Positions 47,191 through 59,465 of a stretch of 64,000 nt of DNA are shown here, in pieces (the stretch's first letter is position 1; the number at the start of each line of letters is the position of its first letter). A program made the position numbers and the translations under genes. Below the pieces are notes generated by a model. That model had not been told where the DNA came from. It did not search any database and saw only the letters and a program-made list of their open reading frames with translations. The stretch is from contig JAPXFY010000015.1 of assembly GCA_030674185.1 (NCBI GenBank), positions 24,326,005 to 24,390,004 on the forward strand. The letters run 5' to 3'. The DNA comes from Monoplex corrugatus. Its lineage: Eukaryota; Mollusca; Gastropoda; Littorinimorpha; Ranellidae.

Positions 47191-47477
47191 CATGTACTCA
47201 CACACAAACACACACAAAATCATCAGCGCATGCACACAGGCAAGCGCATACACACGCACGCGCACGGACGGATGGAGAGCAAATCACAATCACGTAAGTT
47301 CACACACGAGCAAAAAGTAGAGGTGACAGGTAAAAATTCAGTACACTTAGATCGAGTTTAGCAACTGTGTTTTGGAGAGTCTGGAGTTTGTTCAAGAGGG
47401 ATTCATGGCACTGAGACAAATCCATATGCGCTACACCCAAATCTGCCAGCTATCATCCAGCAGACTCCCTGTCATGA

Positions 47478-47983
47478 TCATCATCATCAGGTGCCCTGCC
47501 GCATGGCGTTGGCGACCATGGACTTCCAACCATCTCTATCAATCGTTTCCCCCAGCATCTCCCCCACCCTCCTCATCCCCAGCCACTCTGCAAGTCCGTC
47601 CAGCATTCTCTCCCTGGGTCTACCTGGTGCTCTCTTTCCCTCCAGCTTTCCCCTTGTGACCAGGTGCTCCAAATCCCCCTTCCTCATAAAATGGCCTATA
47701 AATGTTGCTTGTCTTTTCCTAATCTTCCTTATGAGTGATCTACTTGTGTCTGCCTCCATCAAGACTGTCTCGTTTGTTTTCTTTGCTGTCCATGGTACTC
47801 TCAACATTCTTCTGAGAAACCACATCTCGGCTGCCTCGATCCTGCTCTGGCTTTGCTTGTTGACTGTCCACGCCTCGCATCCGTACAACAGTATTGGTTC
47901 TATATAACATTCAAGGACTCTCTTTCTGATGTTAATTGATAGGCATTTGTTGATAAGAATGCTTGACATTTTCTTGAATGCTG
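47478..47983 (-). mobile_element. RTE LINE 3' fragment, well preserved
   Basis: The minus strand reads continuously from FKKMSSILINKCLSINIRKR through LYGCEAWTVNKQSQ, AEMWFLRRMLRVPWTAKK and GHFMRKGDLEHLV to LDGLAEWLGMRRV and a (GAT)n tail. There is no internal stop, in contrast to the other copies. 5' truncated at 47983, where a SINE-like sequence abuts. Confidence 0.88.
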
Positions 47984-48222
47984 ACCCTCGCAAAACTTTA
48001 TGTGCTGGCAAGGTCTTGAAAGGGGATGGGACAAGAGGGACCCATAAGATACTGACCGACACCACCAGAATGATGGAAACGTTAAGATGGGCAGCGAACA
48101 GCCAGTTTTTAATTTTGCGGGCTGGGATTGAACTCGAGACATCAGATCTTGAATCATCACCTCTGTCGAAAGAACCAACCAGCCCGCTTGAAGAGATGAG
48201 GTTTTTTGCATACATGTAACTC
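47984..48222 (-). mobile_element. SINE-like repeat with tRNA-like head
   Basis: On the minus strand GCGGGCTGGTTGGTTC (A-box-like) is followed by TCTCGAGTTCAATCCCAGCC (B-box-like) and a body related to the copy at 4280-4480. Its 3' side directly touches the truncated RTE fragment. Confidence 0.6.
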
Positions 48223-48239
48223 TGAGGAAAGAGCATGAC

Positions 48240-49763
<1,524 letters not shown>

Positions 49764-51238
49764 GTTGAGTGAGGTTAGGATTTTATGCGGAGGAGAAAAG
49801 GTGAGTTTTGAGAGCGGACTTGAAGGAGACAAAAGTAGGTTGCTGACGGACTGAGAGAGGAAGTTTATTCCAGGAGAGTGGACCAGAAACAGAGAAGGCT
49901 CGTGGACCATAGGTATTGAGCTTAGTGCGTGGAAAGCGAAAAGTCAGAGGATCGGAGGCAGAGCGGAGGGTACGTGAGGGAAGATAGATCTCAAGTAGGC
50001 TTGACAGGTAATCGGGGGCTGCGTTATTGAGGCTTTTGTAGCACATGGTGTCTAGTTTGTACTGTATGCGCTTTGATACAGGGAGCCAGTGAAGTTGTGC
50101 CAGGAGAGGAGATATGTGGTCAGCTTTTTTCTTTTTGAGTACAAGGCGTACAGCATTGTTTTGAATGCGCTGTAGGATGTGAATGGTGGAGGCAGGAAGA
50201 CCAGACAGGAGTGAATTGCAATAGTCAATGCGAGACATTATGAAGGAGAGAACGAGTTTTGCAGTTGTTTCGACAGAGAGATACTTCCTGATCAGCCTTA
50301 TACGATGGAGATGATAGTAGCAAGATCTGGCAGTTTGAGAAACAAAGTTGTTCATGGAGAGGGTAGAGTCAATGCAGACACCAAGGTTTTTAGCTGAATC
50401 AGAAATTGGGACTGATGTGTTACATAATGGGAGAGAAAGAGGAGGCAGCTGAGAAAGTTTCTGACGGTGCCATGAGGATAGCTTCTGTCTTGTCGTCATT
50501 AAGCTGAAGTTTGTTGAACGTCATCCAGTTCTTAATGTCCGAGTAACACTCAGTGGTGCGAGTCAACAGGCGCTGTATATTATCAGGTGAGTCACTGTCT
50601 TGAAGTTGGGTGTCATCAGCATAGAAGTGGTGTTTTATAGAGTGGGAGTTGATGATGGTGGACAGGGGGGAGGTGTAAAGAGTGAAAAGAACAGGGCCAA
50701 GGACAGATCCTTGTGGAACACCACAGGTCAGGTATGCAGGTTGAGAGTAAGTGCCATTGATGAGAACAGTTTGTTTTCTGTTTGATAAATACGAAGTGAA
50801 AAAGGAGAGAGCAATGTCAGAGATGCCAAAAGTATGATGAAGTCTAGAAAGGAGAATACCATGGTCAATGGTATCGAAGGCTGCAAACAGATCAAGGAGT
50901 GTGAGGAGAGAGACTTTGCCAGTATCAGTTGCAAGGAGGAGATTGTTGAGAATGTGTAGTAGGGCAGTTTCAGTGCTATGGCACTGGCGGTAGGCTGACT
51001 GGAAAGGATTGAGGAGATTGTTGGCAGACAGGTGAGAGTTCAGCTGGTTGAGGACGACTTTTTCAAGGAGTTTTGACAAGAAAGAGAGATTAGAGATAGG
51101 CCGGTAATTTTTCAGTTCATTTGAGTCTAAATTGTGTTTCTTGAGGAGAGGGTGAACAATAGCAGACTTGAAAGAATCTGGGACAGTTTGAAGAGAAGTG
51201 TTGATGATGTCAGTGATGAATGGGAGGAGAGTAGGGAG
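49764..51238 (-). mobile_element. CR1-like LINE, 5'-truncated, with near-intact RT
   Basis: The minus strand encodes the RT from [20 protein letters not shown] through [16 protein letters not shown] (motif A), [20 protein letters not shown] (motif B), YADDTQLQD (motif C) and [19 protein letters not shown], then after one frameshift near 50462 to LSWNKLPLSVRQQPTF and the stop at 49783 (LKTHLFSSA*). Apart from that frameshift the sequence is open, so it is younger than the related copy at 21880-23815. The endonuclease is missing and the 5' end stops at a microsatellite. Confidence 0.9.
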
Positions 51239-51239
51239 A

Positions 51240-51370
51240 CATATAGATATATATATAGATATATATGTACATAAATATATACATATATATATATGTATAC
51301 ACACATACACTGTATACACACACACACACACACACACACACAACACACACACACACACACACACACGCAC

Positions 51371-51415
<45 letters not shown>

Positions 51416-51435
51416 CAGTGTATGTGTACACCCAG
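51240..51435. repeat. (ATAG/TA)n and palindromic (CA)n-(GT)n tract
   Basis: acacatacactgtatacaca at 51301 with a following (CA)n tract pairs with a (GT)n tract and tatacagtgtatgtgt ending near 51428. The centre is at gcacatatgtgt (51368-51379). The arms are about 60 bp. Confidence 0.9.
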
Positions 51436-51599
51436 AAACACACACATACACTCATACGCACGCATGCACACACACACCACACTCGCGCACGTACGTATGT
51501 ATGCGGGCACGCAAATTGGCACATGCACACGCACACACGCACCACACCGTAACTTTATCATCTCTTCGCTATTTTTTAATCATGCCCTGACCTCCGCAA

Positions 51600-51667
51600 C
51601 TTAACGCAACGCAACGCAATGCCGCGCAACGGAACGCATAGCAACACACCACAATACAACACAACAC
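51600..51667. repeat. (AACGC)n/(ACAAC)n pentanucleotide repeat
   Basis: Short tandem AACGC units grade into ACAAC/ACACA units. Possibly a degenerate retroelement tail, but no body was identified. Confidence 0.75.
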
Positions 51668-51955
51668 AGTCATAGGGTGGTTTGTCAGTGGAGTTCGGAG
51701 AATAATTTTCTGCGCCGGTAGTGCTTCTAACAAGTTTTTTCTTTGTGCGTTAATGGGACTTTTACCGTGGGACAAAATATTTCTGGCAGTGGTGGACTCA
51801 AGATTGCTTTTAAGGCGCTTGTGTGTATTTGCGTGCATGCGTGCGTGCGTGTGACATTTTTCAAGAGGCAGAGAGCGTACATGTGATATTTCTCAAGAGG
51901 CATAGATCTAAGAGAGATAGACAGATAGAGAACGAGAGACAGACACAGAGAGATA

Positions 51956-51957
<2 letters not shown>

Positions 51958-52003
<46 letters not shown>

Positions 52004-52018
52004 ACACACACAGACACA

Positions 52019-52065
<47 letters not shown>

Positions 52066-52095
52066 GAGGCAGAGAGAGGGAGAGAGAGAGAGAGA
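51958..52095. repeat. (CA)n and (GA)n microsatellite
   Basis: CA tracts at 51958-52060 followed by GAGAG repeats. Confidence 0.97.
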
Positions 52096-52569
52096 CGCAT
52101 TAGTACTTCTTGGACCTTCTGTACTTCTGTTGTTTACTGTTAGTACAAGCTGTTGATGGTTGTGCTGGTGGATGATCATCATATTATTTATTGAATCAAT
52201 TGCTATTCAAGCTGGTTGGTCAGATGATGTCACGAAGTGTGACGCACGTTTGATTCCACGTTTTATGATTTGGCTTACGCCAGGTGGACACAACCAGTTT
52301 TGTTTGGGGGATTGTGTAAATTTTCCATGAAATTGTATGATCGTCACTATGCTGAGAATTGCTTCATATTGATTTGCTGTTTGATGAGTAATACATTTAC
52401 GTAAATCTTCCTGCACTTTAGTTTATTTGAAAATCGTCGTTCATCTAAACAAGCTGTTTCCTCTTGAAGCGACACTGTCCCAACTTTCGATTTTCTAAGT
52501 CAGTTACACATGGTAGTGATTGTGGGTACCAAGTCACATGTAGCCTACGCGAACCTGTCCACACCTGAA

Positions 52570-52735
52570 TCGACAGTCGTAAAAGATTTTTTTTAAACTG
52601 ATCATAGAACGAGAAATAACAATCAAGTATAGCAATTTTTTTAACTGATCATAGAACGAGAAATAACAATCAAATATAGCAATCTTTTTAAACTGATCAT
52701 AGAACGAGAAATGACAATCAAGTTTAGCCCATTTA
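52570..52735. repeat. ~50-bp tandem repeat, three copies
   Basis: actgatcatagaacgagaaa recurs near 52599, 52646 and 52693, each copy preceded by a T-run and followed by taacaatcaagtatagcaat or a close variant. Copies are more than 90 percent alike by eye. The rest of 52100-53960 has no identifiable gene. Confidence 0.9.
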
Positions 52736-53965
52736 ATGAAACGTATTTATCCACATTTCAGCTAGAAAAAGGCAGGCCATAGCGGTAAGTTCTTGATAAT
52801 TATAAGCTTCACATTGCGAATTGTTTGACAGTTAAAGTGATGTAGTCTGTCATGCGATTGATGGCAACAGCTTTTTCATCGCGTATTTTGTATTTTAGGG
52901 ATACCGACTACGTTAAGATCAGGACAGTAGACTACAAAATCCAGGCAAATTCACATGGTGGGAAATGGTGAATCCTGATGAATACAAGACTAAATGAACA
53001 CATGTCATACCAAGTAGGCCTACGTTCACATTTGGGAGCTAGATCAGAAATCATCTCTTTTGCCTCCAGATTGGATGCTCAGTTTGATAGTTTCTTTCAA
53101 GCGAAACCCAACAGCACTGGCCGTACATAGCGTACTTCTGTCCTGCCTGCCCACTTCAAGCTTGTACACTATGCTCTGTAGAGTCAACCCTCCTTTTGCC
53201 TCGATCGTCAAGGTGTAAGCTATCAGGGGCCTCAGTGAAATAAAGGCTAGAGTCTAGTGTATCTAGTAGATTGGCGTAATGTATAGTTGATGATGTAGAT
53301 GGTCATCCTCATTTTGTAATAAAAGACAGTTTTTGTACCATGCAGTGCTGGTTACATTTTTTTATTTTGTTTTCTTTTCTTTTCTGGTTGACACCAGGAT
53401 ATGTGATGATAGTAAGCGTAGAGTACAGCCCTGTCACGCTGTCTCAATCTTAGATGGAACTCCATAGTATCATGATTATCATCCTCATCGACATCATCAT
53501 TATCGCATTGTAAAAAGTTTGCCAGCTTCTGTGGCCATTAACTCTTTGAAGACGAAATATGTTGCCTTGCACAACCACTGTGGACGCGATCAACGGGACC
53601 TGCCACAACCCTTGGCGACGCACGATTTTGGGGGGTTTTCAAAAAATTCTCAAAAATACAGATTTTACAGCACAAGAACATATTTTATATCAAAGTAAAA
53701 TTCAGTTTACGCTCTTTGAGCTGAAGCTACATACAAGGACAATACATCTATACTACTTACCTTCCTAAAAGGTGAAATGGGGTAGGGTTTTGGCTCTGGG
53801 AAAGAAGTTTTTGATTGACAGTAATCCAACACATACAGTCAGTGAAACACCCATTCTTGACCAGGTAATCCAGAAATCCAGGTAATCACAAGTCCTTGGT
53901 ATGACCAGAAGATATAAAAGAACATGCTGAGAGTTTTCTTGTTTCAGCCATATAGGCGTTACTTA

Positions 53966-54245
53966 ATTTTATGACCATTGTTTTGTGAAATTATAATAGG
54001 CACAATCTTATTATAATTTACACATATATCACGCCTAAACGAATATTATCCATCAAGGAATTTCACTTACTTTTTGTTAGGCCTGATCGGTTCAGCGAAC
54101 CCTCGTCAGTCTCAGTCTGTGACGAGGGTTCGCTGAACCGATCAGGCCTAACAAAAAGTAAGTGAAATTCCTTGATGGATAATATTCGTTTAGGCGTGAT
54201 ATATGTGTGCCTATTATAATTTCACAAAACAATGGTCATAAAATA
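53966..54245. repeat. Near-perfect ~280-bp palindrome (foldback element)
   Basis: The left arm (53966-54108) and right arm (54120-54245) are reverse complements. For example tttttgttaggcctgatcgg pairs with ccgatcaggcctaacaaaaa, and ttatgaccattgttttgtga pairs with the complement near 54228. An 11-nt loop (54109-54119) separates them. The left arm has about 17 extra bases (aatcttattataatttac). No ORF. Either a foldback/MITE-type element or a recent inverted duplication. Confidence 0.93.
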
Positions 54246-54397
54246 TAAAAGAACAAACACAGCTTTGTTTTCACACAGGTGAAGCAGCAAAATGATTATG
54301 ACGATCCTTTGAAGAAGAAGAAGAAGGCCTAAATGTCGCCAATTTGATGCAAGGACGGTCACTCCGGTTGGTTTGGATAAAGGCAAAAACTGTAACT

Positions 54398-57300
54398 TCT
54401 TCTTCTTCTTGTCTAACGCCGTCAAACGTGGAGACCAGATCTCATGACGAAATCGGCAGTCTTCAGCAACGCCTCCACACAGCCATGCAGCTTCTCCAGG
54501 AGTCCGGCAGGCTCTGGCCAGATCTCGTCCCTCAGCTTCCGTAGACCAGGGCAGTCCTGCAATATGTGCTCGGCTGTCTGCTCTGCCAGTCCACAGGAGC
54601 AGAGTGGAGAGGGTACAAGGCGGAGCTTTCTGGACATGTGGTGATTTAACCGGTTATGTCCAGTTCGTAGACGGAATATGGTGACTTGCTGTTGCCTGGA
54701 CAGCTGGTGGTAACTGTCCTCCGCCTGTGGCTGGTTGTGCAGGGACCTGATGATGGTGGTCATCTCTGCAAAGGTCACAGGGTTGTCTTCCTGCTCTTGG
54801 CTGGCACCCTCCTTTGCTGCTCTATCTGCTGCATCATTGCCAGCAATGCCGCAGTGTGCTGGCACCCACTGCAGTACTGTTCTTGGGCTCTTGATGTCTT
54901 GTAGAGCTTCCTGCAGACGGGGCTGTTTGTTGTTCTGCAGGGCCTCAAGAACAGATCTGGCATCAGTCAGAAAGACGACAGGTGTTAGTTCGTCTGTGAT
55001 CTGCTTGATGGTGTCGGCAGCAAGAGTCAGGGCCTCCACTTCCGCTCGGTAGTTGCTGCAGTGCATTCCCGTAGGTGCTGCCTTCGTCAACTGCCGTCCA
55101 TCGGGGAGTTGGATGTTCACGCCAGCTCCGCCTCTTTTGGTAGCGTCCGTGGCAGACCCGTCTGTGAAGGCATGTATCCACGCTGCTTTGGGGTACCTTT
55201 CCTCCATCATGGCTAGTGTCAAGGACCTCTTGCTGACATCACTGTGTTCGTCCTTGTGGCCGAGGTAGGGGACTGAGGTGCAGATGGTAATGCGCTCCTG
55301 TCTTCTCTCCCAAGGTGGTGGTTCACTGGTGGTGTCGAGTGGTTCCACCTTGGTTGGTAGGGAGTCTTTGTGTTTTCTTTGCACAGCTTTTGATTCTCTG
55401 ACGAAACTGGATCTCTTCAGTCTCCCAGATGTCGCTTCTTGGATTCTTTTGTTCATAGGATGTTCTTTTGAGGCCTGGACTTTGGTGAGGTGGGTCAGGG
55501 TTTTCTTCTCTCTTCTTTTGCTCAGTGGAGGGATGCCCGTAGTCACCTCCATCTTTTGAATGGGTGTTGATCTCATTGCACCAGTGATGATGCGCAGTGC
55601 TTGGTTCTGGACCCTGTCAAGCTTTTGGTGGTGGGTCTGTGCTGCCGTCATCCAGGAGCTGGAGCCGTACTCGAGGTGTGGACGTACGGTGCCTTGGTAC
55701 ACAGTCTTCAAGATGTTTTCGTTTGCCCCCCATTGTGTTCCAGCCAGCTTCCGCATGATGTTGAGCTTTCTCCGGGCTTTTGCTTCTGCTGTCTGAATAT
55801 GTGCATTCCATGTGAGCCTTTTGTCGAAAGTTACTCCCAGGTATGTTTGTTGGTCTTCAAACCGCAGTGGAGCGCCTCCGAGAGTCAGTCTATGCATCTT
55901 GGCTTTGGTGGAGAGGGAGAACAGGGTGGCCGCAGACTTGTCTTTGTTGATGGTGATACACCAGGTGTTGGCCCAATCTGCGAGTCCGTCCAGGGCGAGC
56001 TGCATTCGGTAGGTAGCGGTCGTAGCATGCTCTTCAGTGCTCCAAAGTACCAGATCATCGGCGTACAGGGCGGCATGGACACCCTTTGGGAGCTCTGCAG
56101 TCAGGTCGTTGATGAAGAGGATGAAGAGCGTCGGAGATAAGACTCCTCCCTGTGGTACTCCGTGTCTCAGTAGCACTCTTCGGCCTTTGTACCCGTCCAC
56201 AACAACTCTTGCTCGTCGGTTGTGGAGATAGGACTTCGTCCATTGGTACATGTTCCCGTGTATGCCACTTCGGAGCAGTTTGACCAGGAGGCCATCCTTC
56301 CAAACTTTGTCGAAGGCCCTCTGTAGATCAATGAAGGCTGACAGGACAACCCTTTGACCTTGGAAGGCATCTTCGATCACCTGGGCAAGATGGGTAGTCT
56401 GATCCTCGGTGCTCCTGTACCTCCGGAATCCTGCTTGTTCTGGGACAATGATGCTGTTTGTCTCAAGGTACCACTGCAGGCGCTGATTGATGATGCGCTC
56501 AATGGTCTTATAGATGCAGCTAGTGAGACTGATAGGGCGGTAGCTTCGGACTTTGTTTTTGTTCTTGCCCTTCTTCAGGATGGGGATCATTTGTGTGTCT
56601 CTCCAGCATTGTGGTACCTCTCCTGTGCGCCAGCTGAGGTTGAAAATGTCCAGGAGTTTCTTCATGGCAGTGTTCCCCAGGTGTTGAAGCATTTCATTTG
56701 TAATGCCGTCGGGGCCCGGCGATGTTTTCTTCTTCAACTTTTGGATGGCTGTTCTCAGTTCCTCCAGCGTGAGTTCTTTTGTCATAGCAGGATGGGTGGT
56801 ATTGCTTTCTGCTCTGTCTTTCTGTTCTTGTCTTGACTCTTTTTGGGCTTGTGGTTGTATCTCAAGATCACTTTCTTTAGCATATGAGCTTACAAATGCG
56901 TTGGCTGCTCTTTTGCCTGTGAGAATTTCCCCATCTTCTTCTAGAGTGATCTTCTGCCCTCTGCTATCTTCTTCATTTAGAGCCCTGGTCAGTCTCCACA
57001 GCTTTGTGGTGTCCTTCTCCATATTCAGGCTTGCTGTCTTTTGCCTCCAGCTCTTTCTCTTGTTTTCAAGTTTGGTTCTGAGGTACTTGGCCTTGGTTTC
57101 TTGTAGCCTCAGGTGGTTTTCTTGGGATGGAGTTTGCTCTGCTTTTTCCCTCGCCCAGTTGAGCTTTTCTTCCGCTGTCTGAAGTTCTTCGTTCCAGAAC
57201 GGGGTGTAGTTTTTTTGGACTCCTTTTGGGATGGTTTCCTTGGCAGCTTTGATGATACATGCATTGAAGTCCTTGACAACATTGTTGATGTTTCTGTTAT

Positions 57301-58690
57301 TTGTCTCTATTTCTCCAGCACGTTCGTTGGTGCGAATGCTGAATGCGCTCCACTTGGCTTTTTTGTAGTTCCATCTTGGATGTTGTGGAGAGGCGGATGG
57401 CGGGTCTTGATTTAGGGAGAGCAGGACAGGGCGATGGTCACTTCCTCCGAGCTGAGGTCCCACTGTTCTGGTGATGTTCTTGTGTACATCATCTGTGCAC
57501 AGTGCCAGGTCCGGTGTTGTTGTGGAATGCCAGCGGCGAGAGTAGAAGGTGGGATGGTCGTTTGGGTCGTTTACAAGGATGAGGTGGTTTTCATCCTGCC
57601 ATGCCTCTATTTCCTCTCCCCTCTTGTCTATGGTGTTATAACCCCAACTCTGGGACTGGCTGTTAAAATCTCCAGTGATGAGGAAGCCGCTGCCAGGTAC
57701 TGCGATGGTGTCCAAGGAAAGTGCCTTGTTGTTCGGGCAGTAATAGTTGACCACCTCTAGTGTGGTGTCTTTCAGGGTGATCTTCACCTGGATGTATTCA
57801 GCTTCATCCATGTACCTCTTGGTTTCACTAGCGGTGAGGTTGTTTCGCACTAGTGTCATGACTCCTCCTTTCGTCTTGCCACTGCGGCCACTTTGGAGGA
57901 TTTGGTAGCCCCTGACCTTGAACTCTCTTGTTTTTGTTCTGTCGTTCTCTTCCCTTTCCTGCAGATGGGTCTCCTGTAAGCAACAGATGTGGATGTTGTT
58001 TTCATGCAGGAAGTGTTCAAGCTCGGTCTTCTTAGTGTTAATGCCTTCTGCATTCCAGTGCATGATGTTAAGACTGGTCTCTTCTTTTCGTCTTGTTCTG
58101 GTGTTGTGGTGGCCAGTCGCATTTCTCCGCCGTCCCCTGGCTCCACAGGACGGACTGGGAGGACCGCCAGTCGCTGGGGGTGGACTCCGTTGAGGCTCGA
58201 AGTCCGGTGCTGCTCCTGCCTTGCGGGACCTCACAGGGCGAGCACCATTTCGTTGATATCTATCTCCACGTCTCATATGGCTGTGTGTGCGTGATGTCAT
58301 GGTCCGTTGAAGTGCGCCGTCTGGCCTGGCATCTCCGTCTTCAGCACTTGAGGTTTTTCGTCGGGGTTACCCCGCCCTTAGCTCCTGGTCCGTACGCCCT
58401 GCCCTGGGAGCACAGGGGGGTTTGATGACGGGGATCCCACCCCGGGCTAGGGGTTATGATGCGCCCCTTACTCGCATGATGTTCCCATCCTTGGGCACAT
58501 GAGGCATTTTATAAGGACAACAGTGCCGCCTGTTGACCCACCCCGCCCTGGTAGGAACACCGCCAGTTGGTCCGGGGCTGCTTTCGCAGCTAACCTCCAT
58601 ATCTGGAGGCCGTCCCACTATCTGCCACCTGTGGACCCGCTGGGTTGGGGATGGTCGCCCCACTACCGAATTGGTGGTAGCCTGTCCCAG
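54398..58690 (-). mobile_element. Full-length RNase-H LINE (I/Ingi-like) with perfect 12-bp target duplication
   Basis: aaaactgtaact occurs at both borders (54386-54397 and 58691-58702). The element is 4,293 bp on the minus strand, with a 5' UTR of about 390 nt, one long ORF and a very short 3' end finishing in (AAG)n (54398-54411 as read on plus). The order endonuclease-RT-RNase H-CCHC with no separate gag-like ORF1 resembles the Ingi/I group, but clade assignment needs a tree. Perfect target duplications and an intact ORF suggest recent insertion. Confidence 0.93.
54422..58300 (-). CDS. LINE polyprotein: APE endonuclease, reverse transcriptase, RNase H (1,292 aa, intact)
   Basis: Open from ATG 58300 to the TGA at 54422. 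Residues 1-70 are basic and low complexity. The APE-type endonuclease spans about 78-300, with MHWNAEG (N near 82), CLQETHL, TGDFNSQ near 210 and SDHRPV near 288. RT spans about 510-800, with KTSPGPDGITNEM, FIDLQRAFDKVW (motif A, about 655-665), GVPQGGVLSPTLF and LYADDLVLW (about 745-750). RNase H spans about 1040-1165, with its D/E/D/D residues in FTDGSA, AEVEAL, LTDARS and GNDAAD. The C-terminal motif is LCSCGLAEQTAEHILQDC near 1237. All these residues are present, so the enzyme could be active. It would nick target DNA and copy its RNA into it. The ATG is the first in the frame. An alternative upstream start was not evident. Confidence 0.94.
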   Translation of the reverse strand: MTSRTHSHMRRGDRYQRNGARPVRSRKAGAAPDFEPQRSPPPATGGPPSPSCGARGRRRNATGHHNTRTRRKEETSLNIMHWNAEGINTKKTELEHFLHENNIHICCLQETHLQEREENDRTKTREFKVRGYQILQSGRSGKTKGGVMTLVRNNLTASETKRYMDEAEYIQVKITLKDTTLEVVNYYCPNNKALSLDTIAVPGSGFLITGDFNSQSQSWGYNTIDKRGEEIEAWQDENHLILVNDPNDHPTFYSRRWHSTTTPDLALCTDDVHKNITRTVGPQLGGSDHRPVLLSLNQDPPSASPQHPRWNYKKAKWSAFSIRTNERAGEIETNNRNINNVVKDFNACIIKAAKETIPKGVQKNYTPFWNEELQTAEEKLNWAREKAEQTPSQENHLRLQETKAKYLRTKLENKRKSWRQKTASLNMEKDTTKLWRLTRALNEEDSRGQKITLEEDGEILTGKRAANAFVSSYAKESDLEIQPQAQKESRQEQKDRAESNTTHPAMTKELTLEELRTAIQKLKKKTSPGPDGITNEMLQHLGNTAMKKLLDIFNLSWRTGEVPQCWRDTQMIPILKKGKNKNKVRSYRPISLTSCIYKTIERIINQRLQWYLETNSIIVPEQAGFRRYRSTEDQTTHLAQVIEDAFQGQRVVLSAFIDLQRAFDKVWKDGLLVKLLRSGIHGNMYQWTKSYLHNRRARVVVDGYKGRRVLLRHGVPQGGVLSPTLFILFINDLTAELPKGVHAALYADDLVLWSTEEHATTATYRMQLALDGLADWANTWCITINKDKSAATLFSLSTKAKMHRLTLGGAPLRFEDQQTYLGVTFDKRLTWNAHIQTAEAKARRKLNIMRKLAGTQWGANENILKTVYQGTVRPHLEYGSSSWMTAAQTHHQKLDRVQNQALRIITGAMRSTPIQKMEVTTGIPPLSKRREKKTLTHLTKVQASKEHPMNKRIQEATSGRLKRSSFVRESKAVQRKHKDSLPTKVEPLDTTSEPPPWERRQERITICTSVPYLGHKDEHSDVSKRSLTLAMMEERYPKAAWIHAFTDGSATDATKRGGAGVNIQLPDGRQLTKAAPTGMHCSNYRAEVEALTLAADTIKQITDELTPVVFLTDARSVLEALQNNKQPRLQEALQDIKSPRTVLQWVPAHCGIAGNDAADRAAKEGASQEQEDNPVTFAEMTTIIRSLHNQPQAEDSYHQLSRQQQVTIFRLRTGHNRLNHHMSRKLRLVPSPLCSCGLAEQTAEHILQDCPGLRKLRDEIWPEPAGLLEKLHGCVEALLKTADFVMRSGLHV

Positions 58691-58820
58691 AAAACTGTAA
58701 CTAATCGGGATAAAATCGATGCAAGGGAAGTGACAAACACTTCAGAAGATACCAAAGAGTGTTCCTATATGTGTAGTTAGTTCCCCTAGACCAACGACCG
58801 GCTTGCATCTATTTTTAAAA

Positions 58821-58983
58821 ACCGCAGCGGAATATCCGCTATCACGTCTCTAATGGTTTGACCAGCTGCAGCGGAATGTCCGCTGTCACGTCTCTAATGG
58901 TTTGACCAGCTGCAGCGGAATGTCCGCTGTCACGTCTCTAATGGTTTGACCAGCTGCAGCGGAATGTCCGCTGTCACGTCTCC
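58821..58983. repeat. 44-bp tandem repeat, about 3.8 copies
   Basis: The unit accagctgcagcggaatgtc, cgctgtcacgtctctaatgg, tttg repeats with a slightly diverged first copy. Each unit holds the short hairpin gcgga-atg-tccgc. It follows the LINE insertion by about 120 bp. Confidence 0.95.
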
Positions 58984-59356
58984 AAAGGTGGCGTAGAAAA
59001 TGGGACACATACACACACAAAAGTTGAGCTCAAAAGTAACTCCCTGAGTGCAACGATCCTTTAAGAAACATTCTTAGATCTGTATTAGAATGAGAAAATA
59101 GATGTTAAAGGGCATGATTTTCAGCATTGCAACCTTTAAGACAGACTGTAAACCTATTACCAAGAATTGTTTTCCCACTTCTGACCTTCCGATTTTCAAA
59201 ATCTGTAAAGCGTCTGTAAAAGTAATGAAAACTATAAATTTGTAACTTTAGAGTCAAAGTTCCAGAGTAGCAAAATAGACCTCGTGGGCCTTTTGTCCGT
59301 TGGATCAAACCTGAGACTCCCGTCATACGTATATCCTATGTATGTGTCTTTGCATA

Positions 59357-59379
59357 TATATATATGTATGTATATACAT

Positions 59380-59452
<73 letters not shown>

Positions 59453-59465
59453 ATATATATATATG
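59357..59465. repeat. (TA)n microsatellite
   Basis: TA and TATG repeats of about 110 bp. From here to 61590 I see no gene or named element, only a (CT)n run near 60800-60830 and a (CAA)n run near 61236-61272. Confidence 0.95.

Noticed and set aside
54735..57182. Plus-strand open frames of 100-180 codons opposite the RNase-H LINE ORF
   Set aside because: Shadow frames of a 1,292-codon minus-strand ORF with clear domains.
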